Of a stretch of DNA of 64,000 nucleotides, positions 25,266-33,478 are shown piece after piece; within the stretch, counting starts at the first letter, position 1; each line of letters opens with the position of its first letter. The position numbers were made by a program, and so were the translations under genes. The stretch is from positions 4,712,001-4,776,000 of the forward strand of contig NZ_LT607755.1 in NCBI RefSeq assembly GCF_900090275.1. The letters are read 5' to 3'. The stretch is from Micromonospora zamorensis. Lineage in GTDB: Bacteria > Actinomycetota > Actinomycetes > Mycobacteriales > Micromonosporaceae. Under the pieces are notes generated by a model that searched no databases, had not been told where the DNA came from, and worked only from the letters and a program-made list of their open reading frames with translations.

Positions 25266-26342
25266 TCAGTACCTGACCTGGCCCCCGACGAAGGGTGACG
25301 CCTCGCTCGGCCGGCCGTCGACCGTCGCGCCAGCGAAGGCGAGACTCGGCGCGAGGTAACGGTTGTTGTCTGCCGGGAAGTTGAGCACCGGTGTCGACAC
25401 CTCGTCGAGCCGTGCCGTCTGCTGCGGCGACAACCGCACGTCCACCGCGGCCAGGTTCATCTTGAGTTGATCGAGGCGTCGCGCCCCGATCAGCACCGAG
25501 CTGACTCCCGGCCGGGCGCCGACCCAGGCCAGTGCCGCTGCCGCCGGTGTCACCTCGGCATCCCTCGCGACCTCGTGGAGGGCGTCGATCACCTGCCAGT
25601 CACGCTCCGCGGGACTGCCCACCAGCCCGGCACGTGTCGTGTCGACGGTGCTGTTTCCACGGACGAACTTGCCGGAGAGCCAGCCGCTCTTGAGCGGGCT
25701 CCACGGCAGTACGCCGAGACCGTGCTCGGCCGCCATCGGGATGAGTTCCCCTTCGACCGTCCGTTCGAGCAACGAGTATTCGAGTTGCATCCCGATCGCA
25801 GGAGTCCACCCACGGAAGTGCGCGACGACCTGCGCCTCGGCTGCCTTCCACGCGGGCAGGTCCGACAGGCCCACGTACCGGATCTTGCCGGCCGTGACGA
25901 GGTCGTCGAGGGCTCGCAGCGTCTCCTCGACCGGGACGCCCCGGTCCCAGTTGTGCAGCCAGTAGATGTCCAGGTAGTCGGTGCGCAGCCGGCGCAGCGA
26001 CTCCTCGGCCTGGGCGACCACGGCCTTGCGCCCGGCGCCGCCACCGTTGGGATCGCCGGCGAACAGGTTGCCGAAGAACTTGGAGCCGAGGACGACCCGG
26101 TCGCGCAGTCCAGGCCGAGCGGCCAGGTAGTCGCCGATGATCTTCTCGGAGTGCCCGTTGGTGTAGATGTTGGCGGTGTCGATGGAGTTGCCGCCACGTT
26201 CCAGGTACTCGGTGATCATCGCCTCGGACTCGTCGACCGGGGCACCCCAGCCATGGTCCTCGCCGAAGGTCATCGCGCCCAGGGTGTAGGGGCTGATACG
26301 CAGGCCAGAGCGGCCCAGTGTGATGAAACTGTCGAGTGGCAT
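25266..26342 (-). CDS. Aldo/keto reductase
   Basis: 358 residues from the ATG at 26342 (MPLDSFITLGRSGLRIS). The family tetrad is seen: Asp in SIDTANIYTNG, Tyr in the same stretch, Lys in VVLGSKFFG and His in IYWLHNWD. The C-terminal NADP region has SVLIGARRLDQL. It is of the YajO/Tas-like branch. It is divergent from the AraC regulator, which probably controls it. Confidence 0.92.
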   Translation of the reverse strand: MPLDSFITLGRSGLRISPYTLGAMTFGEDHGWGAPVDESEAMITEYLERGGNSIDTANIYTNGHSEKIIGDYLAARPGLRDRVVLGSKFFGNLFAGDPNGGGAGRKAVVAQAEESLRRLRTDYLDIYWLHNWDRGVPVEETLRALDDLVTAGKIRYVGLSDLPAWKAAEAQVVAHFRGWTPAIGMQLEYSLLERTVEGELIPMAAEHGLGVLPWSPLKSGWLSGKFVRGNSTVDTTRAGLVGSPAERDWQVIDALHEVARDAEVTPAAAALAWVGARPGVSSVLIGARRLDQLKMNLAAVDVRLSPQQTARLDEVSTPVLNFPADNNRYLAPSLAFAGATVDGRPSEASPFVGGQVRY

Positions 26343-26403
26343 GCCCCCAGTGCACACCTGCGGGCCTCCGACCGGGTAGATCAGAACTGGCAGCGCGTTG
26401 CCC

Positions 26404-26426
26404 GATCCTGCCAAAGTCGGCAGGAT
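26404..26426. promoter_or_regulatory. Palindrome ATCCTGCC-N6-GGCAGGAT
   Basis: An 8+8 perfect inverted repeat between the divergent aldo/keto reductase and AraC genes. It is a candidate AraC-family operator or autoregulatory site. Confidence 0.45.
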
Positions 26427-26433
26427 GAGCCCC

Positions 26434-27315
26434 ATGAGCGCGCTGCCCGAGATCCGCGACCTGGTGCTGCGCCACGCCGGCCGACCCGCACCGGGCGGCC
26501 TCGTCCTGCACCGCAGCGACTCCCCCACCGAGCCGATGCCGTCGCAGTCCGCGCCGGTCTTCGCTCTGATCGCACAGGGCGCGAAGTACGCGATACTGGG
26601 CGAACGGGTCTTCTCGTACGGTGCCGGGCAGTTCGTCGTCGCGTCGACGGAGCTCCCGGTGATCGCCCACGTCAGCGAGGCCAGCCCGGCCACGCCGTAC
26701 CTGGTGCTGGGCCTCGCTCTGCGCCCGCCACTGATCGCGGAGCTTCTGCTGGAGACTCCACCGTCGCGAGGCGAGCCGGCGGCAGGCATAGCGGTCAGCA
26801 CCGCGAGCGACGACCTGCTCGACGTGGTGGTGCGGCTGCTGCGACTGCTCGACCGCCCCGACGACCAGCGCGTGCTGTGGGCGGGGGTGGAACGCGAACT
26901 CGTCTGGCGGTTGCTGACCAGCGAGCAGGGTGGCACGGTCCGGCAGATCGGGCTGGGCGACGGCAACATCGTGCAGATCGAACGGGCGATCCGCTGGATC
27001 CGCGAGCATCACGCCGACCTGTTCCGCGTCGAGGACGTGGCGCGCGCCGCCGGGATGAGCGTGACGTCGCTGCACCGCCACTTCCGGGCCGTTACGACCA
27101 TGACACCCATTCAGTTCCAGAAACTGATTCGGCTCCAGGAGGCACGGGCCCGACTGCTGGCCGAGCCCGGTGACGTGGCGGGCGTCGGGTTCGCTGTCGG
27201 CTACGAGAGCGCGTCGCAGTTCAGCCGCGAATACCGGCGACTGTTCGGGCTCCCACCGGGGCAGGACGCGGCCCGCCTGTCCCGCGTCGACCCGGCGCAG
27301 CTCGCCGACGTGTGA
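26434..27315 (+). CDS. AraC-family transcriptional regulator
   Basis: 293 residues from the ATG at 26434, with AGGA eight bases upstream; an ATG at 26425 is in frame. The N-terminal cupin-like AraC_N domain (PVFALIAQGAKYAILGERVF in part) is followed by two helix-turn-helices near the C terminus (VEDVARAAGMSVTSLHRHF and VAGVGFAVGYESASQFSREY). Such regulators commonly sit beside an aldo/keto reductase or SDR they activate, as here. Confidence 0.92.
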   Translation: MSALPEIRDLVLRHAGRPAPGGLVLHRSDSPTEPMPSQSAPVFALIAQGAKYAILGERVFSYGAGQFVVASTELPVIAHVSEASPATPYLVLGLALRPPLIAELLLETPPSRGEPAAGIAVSTASDDLLDVVVRLLRLLDRPDDQRVLWAGVERELVWRLLTSEQGGTVRQIGLGDGNIVQIERAIRWIREHHADLFRVEDVARAAGMSVTSLHRHFRAVTTMTPIQFQKLIRLQEARARLLAEPGDVAGVGFAVGYESASQFSREYRRLFGLPPGQDAARLSRVDPAQLADV

Positions 27316-27426
27316 GGGTGCCACAGGGGGGTGGCCGGCTGGTCCGGTGGCAACGGGGTGGTGCCGGCGTTCGACCCGTCGAGGGTGACCGTGGCCGGCG
27401 GCGCGGCCGGCCTCGCCCCGACGAGC

Positions 27427-27466
27427 GTGATGCCTGTGAGTCATCAAGATGACTCACAGGCATCAC
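27427..27466. terminator. 19-bp perfect hairpin
   Basis: Arms 27427-27445 and 27448-27466 are exact complements with a 2-base loop. It lies between the convergent AraC gene and the secreted protein gene. The near-perfect 40-base palindrome could form a cruciform; a bidirectional terminator is most likely. Confidence 0.7.
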
Positions 27467-27506
27467 TCACTCAGGGGAACCACTGGGTCAGCAGCGTGCC
27501 CAGCCG

Positions 27507-28394
27507 CTAGAACCCGTCCCACTGGCGGGCCGAGCACTTCCAGGTCTTCCCGCCATCCTGCGAGATGCAGACCACGAGGAGCGTCCCGAGGAAGGGAACG
27601 CTGACGGTGAAGATGTGAGCCCTGGTCTTCGCGTACACGACTCCGGAGTTCTCGGCGATGTCGGCCAACGCCCACCCCGGGTCCGGTCCCTTCACCGTCG
27701 CCACCCGGCGCAGCGAGTCGACGTCCTTGCCGTCGAGGAGCATCTCGACGTCCTTCGCCGAGGGCTCGCCCTCGCCAACCAGCGTCTCCACGGCGGACGG
27801 GCCATCCACTGTGACTCCGTTGGCCTTCTCGAAGGCCGCCTTCGTCCCGCCGATCGTGGTGTCGCCGCCAAGGTCGAGGGTGATGACCGGTTCGCCCGTC
27901 CGGCGCGACAGCAGGCATTCCCAGACGGACTTGCCCGACGCGACGCACATGGTCAGGCACCAGTCCCGACCGCCGGGCACCGACGAGGCGAAGATCAGCG
28001 ACGTGGTCCCTGTCCCGCTGTCACCCTTGCCGTCGTACGCGCCGTCGGCCAGGTCGGCCATGGTCGTGCCGAGGATGTCCCGGCCGCCCGGCATCGTGCC
28101 CACGACCTTGACACCGTCGACCTTCTCACCGGCGACGAGCGCCGCGAGCTGGTCGCTGGTGAGGTCCCGGCCTCCCGCGTCGACGGCCAGCACCTTGTCC
28201 AGGTCGCCGACGGGCCGGCCGGTCAGGTCCTCGAACTGTTGGAGCATCGTCCGCGGCGCACCGGGGTGGTCGGTGATCGCCGTCCGGGCCTCACCCTCGG
28301 CGGCCTGCGACGGAGCGTACGAAGCGGTCAGCCCGACGATCAGGGCCGTGGTGATGATGGTGACGCGCCTGGTGATGTCCCGCAGAGTTGTCAT
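27507..28394 (-). CDS. Secreted protein of unknown function
   Basis: 295 residues from the ATG at 28394. A signal peptide (TIITTALIVGLTAS, cleavage near SQA) is present. The mature part has a motif LTSDQLAALVAG, repeated MPGGRD/VPGGRD elements, four cysteines in WCLTMCVASGKSVWECLLS plus two near the end (VCISQDGGKTWKCSA), so disulfides are likely. No known family is recognised. It shares design with the next gene upstream, which is likely co-transcribed (43-base gap). Confidence 0.7.
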   Translation of the reverse strand: MTTLRDITRRVTIITTALIVGLTASYAPSQAAEGEARTAITDHPGAPRTMLQQFEDLTGRPVGDLDKVLAVDAGGRDLTSDQLAALVAGEKVDGVKVVGTMPGGRDILGTTMADLADGAYDGKGDSGTGTTSLIFASSVPGGRDWCLTMCVASGKSVWECLLSRRTGEPVITLDLGGDTTIGGTKAAFEKANGVTVDGPSAVETLVGEGEPSAKDVEMLLDGKDVDSLRRVATVKGPDPGWALADIAENSGVVYAKTRAHIFTVSVPFLGTLLVVCISQDGGKTWKCSARQWDGF

Positions 28395-28437
28395 CCTGTC
28401 CTCATCTCGGTGATCGGTGTCGGCGGAGTGGGACGGG

Positions 28438-29157
28438 CTACCAACGACACGTGACGATGTCGCCGAAATCGTTGGGGGACCCCACGTCGCAGTGGTCGTC
28501 GATCCACTCACCGATCTCGCCGATCGTGTCCACGATCCAGGCGAACACCGACTTGATCGCGCCCCAGATGCTGAAGTAGACGACTGTCGTCTCGGGTGTG
28601 CCGCCGGCCTCGTCGATGACGTCCTTCGTCGACATGGCGGCCTCGGGCTTCTCGATGATGTCCAGCACCCGTACCCCGGTGTCGTCCTTGCCGGCCAGCA
28701 GCGCCGCGACCTGCTCCGGGGTCCTCTCCTTGCCATCGTCGACCGCGACGATCGCGCGGTCGACCAGCACCTCCCGGCTGCCGCTGACGGCCTGGGCGAT
28801 ACCAGCGATCTCGCCCACCGTGAGGTCGTTGCCGAGCGCGGGACCGGTGAACCGCCGGGCCGACACCGCACCGGCCGGATCGATCTGGATCTCGCCAGCC
28901 CTGATCATGTCGTCCGCCCCGAACGGGTCCCACGCGAACGTCCACTGCCCGCCTTCGCAGCGGAACTGGCCGTGCTCCCGGCCCTCAGGCTCGGTCTCGG
29001 TGCGGACGATTCCGCCGCGCTCGTCGACGTGCTGGACCACGCAGTCGGTGCCTTTTGTCGGCGGCTTGTCGGGCCGGGCCACGGCTGCGGAGGACATGGC
29101 CAGCACCGTCCCGCTGACCACCCCGATCACCGCGAGGCGGTGTGCCAAACGCTTCAT
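28438..29157 (-). CDS. Secreted protein of unknown function, paralogue-like
   Basis: 239 residues from the ATG at 29157, with GGAG six bases upstream (an in-frame ATG at 29169 overlaps a GAGGA). A signal peptide ends near AVA. It carries RTPEQVAALLAG, comparable to LTSDQLAALVAG in the downstream protein, and a C-terminal hydrophobic segment (IWGAIKSVFAWIVDTIGEIG) that could insert in or lie on a membrane. Four cysteines are spread (DCVVQ, RCEGG, HCDVG, TCRW). Function is unknown. Confidence 0.7.
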   Translation of the reverse strand: MKRLAHRLAVIGVVSGTVLAMSSAAVARPDKPPTKGTDCVVQHVDERGGIVRTETEPEGREHGQFRCEGGQWTFAWDPFGADDMIRAGEIQIDPAGAVSARRFTGPALGNDLTVGEIAGIAQAVSGSREVLVDRAIVAVDDGKERTPEQVAALLAGKDDTGVRVLDIIEKPEAAMSTKDVIDEAGGTPETTVVYFSIWGAIKSVFAWIVDTIGEIGEWIDDHCDVGSPNDFGDIVTCRW

Positions 29158-29249
29158 CGAACGCTCCATTCCTCGGAAAGAATCTGGTGTCCGAAGAGTG
29201 GCGGGCCGCGCTGAAGCGGCCCGGAAACGGCGCTGAAAGCGGGGGTACG

Positions 29250-30769
29250 TCAGTGGAGTCGACTGGCGTCGAGCTGTGCCAGGTCGGCACGGATCGCGTC
29301 GGCGTCGGCGTCGCCGAGCTCGTCGAGGATGCTCAGGGCCCGGCGCCACGCCACCCGGGTGGCACCGAAATCGGCGAGGGCCCGGTGGCTGCCGCCGAGA
29401 TTGACGTACGTGCTCGCTTCGGCGTACCGGTCGTTGACCTGCGTGAAGAGGTCGAGGGCGTGCTCGTAGCAGGCGATCGCTCGCCGGTCGTCGCCGAGCT
29501 GGTGGTGGGCGTGGCCGAGGCTGTCCCAGGTGTCGGCCTGCCCCTGGACGTCGTCCACCTCCTGCAACATCCGCAGCGCCTCGCCGCATGATTCAAGGGC
29601 GTGGTGGTAGTTGCCGAGCAGCGCTTCCTGCCAACCGACAGCGTTGAGGGTGTACCCCTGCCCGGCCCGGTTTCCGGTCCCCCGGAACAGGGCCAGCGCC
29701 TGCCGGGAATGGCGCAGCGCCTGCTGGTGCTGCCCCTGCCGCTCCGCCAGTTGGCCGAGGTTGAGGCAGGTGTGTGCCCGGCCGGCGTCGTCGCCGACGT
29801 CGGTGAACAGATCGAGCGCGCGGCGCAGGTGGTCGTCGGCCTCGTCGTACCGTCGAAGCCTTGAACAGGCGAGACCGAGGCTGCGGTGCGCGTGGCCCTG
29901 CCCGGTCTGATCGCCGATGCGGGACGCGGCGGCCAGAGCGATGCGTTGCGTGCCCAGCCAGTCCTGCCAGTGCCCCTGCCGGTGCAGGAAGCCGGCCATG
30001 GCCCAGGCGAGCCGCCAGGCGTGTCCCTCGAACCCGGCCCGTGCCGCCAGTGGCACGGCCGCGAGCAGAACGGGAACCTCGGCGGTGAACCACGCCGTGG
30101 CGGCCAACTTGTTCTTGGGCCGTTCCGGCGTCACGCCCGCTCGCGGTGGCGGGAGGCTGATGTCGCTGAAGTGCGGGTGCAGTGCCAGGTCGGCCGCGTG
30201 TGCGGTGTGCAGGCAGTGGTCGAGCAGTCGGTGGACGGCGGCATCACGCTCGGCCGGTGCCTCGGCCTCGTCGGCGAGGCCGGCGGCGTACGCGCGCAGC
30301 AGGTCGTGGAACGCGTAACGCCCGTACGTGTGCTCGGTCAGAAGGTTCGCCCGGGTCAGCTCGGTCAGCAGCGGACCGCTCGCCTGCGGGGTGATCCCGG
30401 CCAGGCTGGCCACGGCCGGGACGGAGACGTCCGGGCCGGGATGCAGGCTCAGCAGCCGGAACAGCCGGACCGCCGGTGGGCTGAGCGTTCGGCACGACCA
30501 GGAGAAGACCGCCCGGACGTCGGTGGCCTCGTCACCGCCGTGGAAGGCGCCCAGATCGCCCAGCTCACCGGCGACCGCCGCCAACGAGAAGTGCCGGTTG
30601 GTGGCGGCTCGGGCCGCGACGATGGCCAGGGCGATGGGCAGCCGCGCGCAGCGGTCGGCGATGTCGTCGGCCGCGCCGGGTTCGGCGGCGATCTGGCGCG
30701 CCCCGAGTCGGCGGGCCAGCATGTCGCGCGCTTCGCCGGGGCTCAGCAGGTCGAGGGGCACCGGTTGGT
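29250..30769 (-). pseudogene. AfsR-type NB-ARC/TPR regulator, 5' truncated
   Basis: The sequence from VPLDLLSPGEARDMLARRLGA to the end is the C-terminal half of an NB-ARC/TPR protein of the AfsR/SARP type: winged-helix region (SPPAVRLFRLLSLHPG), then about five TPR units (e.g. GQGHAHRSLGLACSRLRRYDEA). The start of NB-ARC, including Walker A, and any DNA-binding domain are missing. Upstream of ~30769 the minus frame stops looking like a protein and the plus strand carries a MarR C-terminus. An internal start could still make a TPR protein, but loss of function is more likely. Confidence 0.7.
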
Positions 30770-31007
30770 CGACCAGCTCGTCGACCGGAACCTGGTCTTC
30801 CGCCGGGTCGATCCGGTGGACCGCCGCCGCATCCGGGCCTACCTGACGGCGCGCGGGCGTGCCGAGCACGGGCGGGTGGACGCCCTGGTCCGCGCCGACC
30901 TGGCCGGGCTGCTCATCGGCGACGACGACACCCTCGCGCAGCGCCTCGAAGACCTGATCGACGGGCTGGACCCGGCCCGCCGCCGCATGCCGGCCCGAAC
31001 GATCTGA
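30757..31007 (+). pseudogene. MarR-family regulator, C-terminal remnant
   Basis: The plus strand reads HRLVDQLVDRNLVFRRVDP, then DRRRIRAYLTARG and a helical tail to the TGA at 31005. This is the wing and dimerisation helix of a MarR protein (D-R-x(5)-LT-x-x-G pattern). The N-terminal half is absent because the antisense AfsR-type remnant begins at the same place. It has no start codon of its own with a ribosome-binding site. A rearrangement breakpoint near 30757-30769 is inferred. Confidence 0.55.
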
Positions 31008-31069
31008 AGCTGCCCTCACCTCCGGCGGCAGCCTCCTGCCGGCGACATTTCCCCGCCCAAACAATTGCC

Positions 31070-31116
31070 CGTCCCCAACTGTATTGGTGCCGTCGGCACC
31101 AATACAGTTGGGGACG
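31070..31116. terminator. 22-bp perfect hairpin
   Basis: Arms 31070-31091 and 31095-31116 are perfect complements with a GTC loop, between the MarR remnant and the FG-GAP gene (convergent). Strong enough to terminate both strands. Confidence 0.75.
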
Positions 31117-31125
31117 AAGTGTGAG

Positions 31126-32688
31126 CTACGCGATTGCCAGCCGGGCTGGGTCCGACGTTCCTGGGTTGGCGGCGACCACGACGTCCGTTGACCATGCGTT
31201 GCCGGCCAGGATGCCATTGTTGCGGAAAGCCGACACAGTCCCGTCAGAGTTGATACGAACGAACTCCGCCAAACCATCATTGTTCAAGTCAGCGAACCTC
31301 ATACGAAGCGGATCCGTCGTACCAGGGCTGGCGGCGATCACCACTGCCGCTGACCATGCATTGCCGGCCAGGATGCCATTGTTGCGGAAAGCCGACACAG
31401 TCCCGTCAGAGTTGATACGAACGAACTCCGCCAAACCATCATTGTTCAAGTCAGCGAACCTCATACGAAGCGGATCCGTCGTACCAGGGCTGGCGGCGAT
31501 CACCACTGCCGCTGACCATGCATTGCCGGCCAGGATGCCATTGTTGCGGAAAGCCGACACAGTCCCGTCAGAGTTGATACGAACGAACTCCGCCAAACCA
31601 TCATTGTTCAAGTCAGCGAACCTCATACGAAGCGGATCCGTCGTACCAGGGCTGGTGGCGATCACCACTGCCGCTGACCATGCATTGCCGGCCAGAATGC
31701 CATTGTTGCGGAAAGCCGACACAGTCCCGTCAGAGTTGATACGAACGAACTCCGCCAAACCATCATTGTCCAGATCAGCGAACCTCATACGAAGCGGATC
31801 CGTCGTACCAGGATTGGTGGCGATCACCACTGCCGCTGACCACGCATTACCGGCCAGAATGCCATTGTTGCGGAAAGCCGACACAGTCCCATCAGAGTTG
31901 AAACGCACCAGCTCTGCATCGCCATCGCCATCGAGATCCGTGCTTTGGGAATCCGACACGGCGTTTCCAAAGCCCGCCTCCCACTGCTCCACCGTCTCTC
32001 CGCGGAGGACGCTGAGCAGCGCCTGCTTGTTTTCGAAGCTCTCCACCTGGTCGCGGTCTTCGCTCAGATGAATGTGCCACAGGTGCGAGGAGTCGGATGT
32101 GGCCGTCTGGTTGTAACGAAAGTCGTAGCCCTCCACTGAGGTGTCACTGTCGGCCTGGCCGAAGAACTCGCGCCATCCGTTCAACCGTGGATCATTCGGA
32201 TCCTGACCCGACGCCAAGAGGCGACTGGAATAACGGGCGATGTTGGTGTAGTTGGAAACCGCCGCCGTCACGTCAGCTGGAAGCTTCTGATCTGCATTCG
32301 GGTCGACGGAGAGCGCGGCCAAGGAAAGACTCTGGGCCTCGGGAAAAGTCCAGTCGTAGGCGGCGGTCTTGTCTGACGGGCCGCCCTTGTCCTCTGCGTC
32401 ACGGACGGAGTAGTTGTCTGAGTCGTTGGCGGCCCGGGTGTTGTGGTAGCCCGGCTTGTTGACGTAAGTCCCGCCGTTCTGCGTGCCCGGTTCGAGTTCG
32501 AGGAGTTCTTCCATCAACCACCAGGAAGCAGCCGTGATCCTCGCCGGATTCGGGTTGGCTGCCGCGCTTGCCGAGACGGGTGCCACGACGATGCAGGCTA
32601 CGGTCGTCGCCGAAACGGTTATCAACGCGCTCCAGAGCTTCAGACCGCGCTTCTGTCGCCACCGTTCGTTCACTGGTCGACGGGTCAT
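31126..32688 (-). CDS. Secreted FG-GAP/VCBS repeat protein
   Basis: 520 residues with AAGGAA before the ATG at 32688. A signal peptide (~18-43) ends near ASA. Residues ~50-250 form a domain with DSSHLWHIHLSEDRD near its end, which recalls the His-x-His of some peptidoglycan-processing or phage M15-like proteins; that link is tentative. The C-terminal ~270 residues are five 54-residue FG-GAP-like repeats (FADLNNDGLAEFVRINSDG in each), probably a lectin-like beta-propeller with calcium-type DxNxDG loops. Base composition is lower in GC than its neighbours. Confidence 0.85.
   Translation of the reverse strand: MTRRPVNERWRQKRGLKLWSALITVSATTVACIVVAPVSASAAANPNPARITAASWWLMEELLELEPGTQNGGTYVNKPGYHNTRAANDSDNYSVRDAEDKGGPSDKTAAYDWTFPEAQSLSLAALSVDPNADQKLPADVTAAVSNYTNIARYSSRLLASGQDPNDPRLNGWREFFGQADSDTSVEGYDFRYNQTATSDSSHLWHIHLSEDRDQVESFENKQALLSVLRGETVEQWEAGFGNAVSDSQSTDLDGDGDAELVRFNSDGTVSAFRNNGILAGNAWSAAVVIATNPGTTDPLRMRFADLDNDGLAEFVRINSDGTVSAFRNNGILAGNAWSAAVVIATSPGTTDPLRMRFADLNNDGLAEFVRINSDGTVSAFRNNGILAGNAWSAAVVIAASPGTTDPLRMRFADLNNDGLAEFVRINSDGTVSAFRNNGILAGNAWSAAVVIAASPGTTDPLRMRFADLNNDGLAEFVRINSDGTVSAFRNNGILAGNAWSTDVVVAANPGTSDPARLAIA
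31132..31940. repeat. 162-bp tandem coding repeats, about five copies
   Basis: Repeat starts (GCGGAAAGC) fall at 31222, 31384, 31546, 31708 and 31870, exactly 162 bases apart. The units 31222-31383 and 31384-31545 look identical, the next differs at two positions, and the fourth differs more. Each unit encodes one 54-residue FG-GAP repeat. Confidence 0.95.
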
Positions 32689-33160
32689 TCTTTTCCTTTC
32701 GGCGGTGACTCGGTGTGATCAAGCGGCATTCAGGGTGAGACAGCAGAATAGATTGACTCACCTCAGCCCGATTGGCGCGCCCAGGGTGGACATTAATTGA
32801 TCCGACACGCCGACAGCAATGAATTTTCGATTCCATGTCGGCGGCTCGATCAATCAAATCCAAGGGGCGATCTGAGCAGTACAATACGGCCTCGCCTCAC
32901 TGGCTGGCAAGCCCTCTCCCGCAACATTCGAAGCCCAACCACTGGGCTGCGGAGGAGACTAAATCTATCTAAAATAAGCCAAACCGGCGGGACGTCAGGT
33001 AACGACGGGAGACAATGATCACGCAGGCGGGCACGCGAGACATGGCGGCGCCGCTTCCGAATGAAGTCGCGCGGATCGCAATTAAGCATGCGCCGAAAGG
33101 GCGTCGACGAACTGATAGCGTGCGGTCGAAATCCTTTGACCGGGACTGGGGGATGCTGGT
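32689..33160. other. Low-GC intergenic region, 472 bp
   Basis: Between the FG-GAP gene start and the HD remnant. Composition is clearly less GC-rich than the window average and no frame shows coding bias. A loose inverted repeat (ATTGATC ... GATCAAT around 32795-32855) is the only structure seen. It may be leftover island DNA. Confidence 0.5.
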
Positions 33161-33478
33161 ATGGAACTATCGACCTCTTCGGTGTCAACCGGCGAAACCC
33201 TTGAAGCCATCGTCGCCCGTGACGCAGACAAGCTCGAATGCCTCGTCGAAGCTGTCGATTACCGCCACCAGGGCATCGACAACCTTCAACGCTAGATCGA
33301 CAGCTCCCGTGCCGCACTCACCACGACATCCGCCCAGCGCCTGGCTACTTTACAGCTCAACCCTATTCCTCGCATTCGGTGCTCTCGTCCTGATTGGAAG
33401 AAGCTTTATGGGGATCAATTGCTTCGAGGGCCCGACCTAGAAGGCATACGGGCACTAAGAGCGGAAGCGGCTCGCTGA
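33161..33478 (+). pseudogene. HD-domain hydrolase remnant with internal TAG
   Basis: From the ATG at 33161 the frame reads TGETLEAIVARDADKLECL, VEAVDYRHQGIDNLQR, then TAG (33293-33295), then IDSSRAALTTTSAQRLA and on to TGA at 33476. This is the C-terminal part of a YfbR-like HD hydrolase (RDADKLE motif). In relatives the stop position would be a Trp, so TGG to TAG is likely. The metal-binding N-terminal part is missing. The last 64 bases overlap the integrase 3' end antisense. Confidence 0.6.

Noticed and set aside
29250..31280. A 676-residue full-length regulator
   Set aside because: The first ~170 residues have no protein-like composition and overlap the MarR-like plus-strand sequence; called a remnant instead.
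31132..31940. Regular repeats that might suggest a CRISPR array
   Set aside because: Unit length 162 bp without short-repeat/spacer structure, and all copies are in frame as protein repeats.
33015..33440. 141-residue plus-strand frame before the integrase
   Set aside because: It is out of frame with the HD-family similarity and has no protein-like features.
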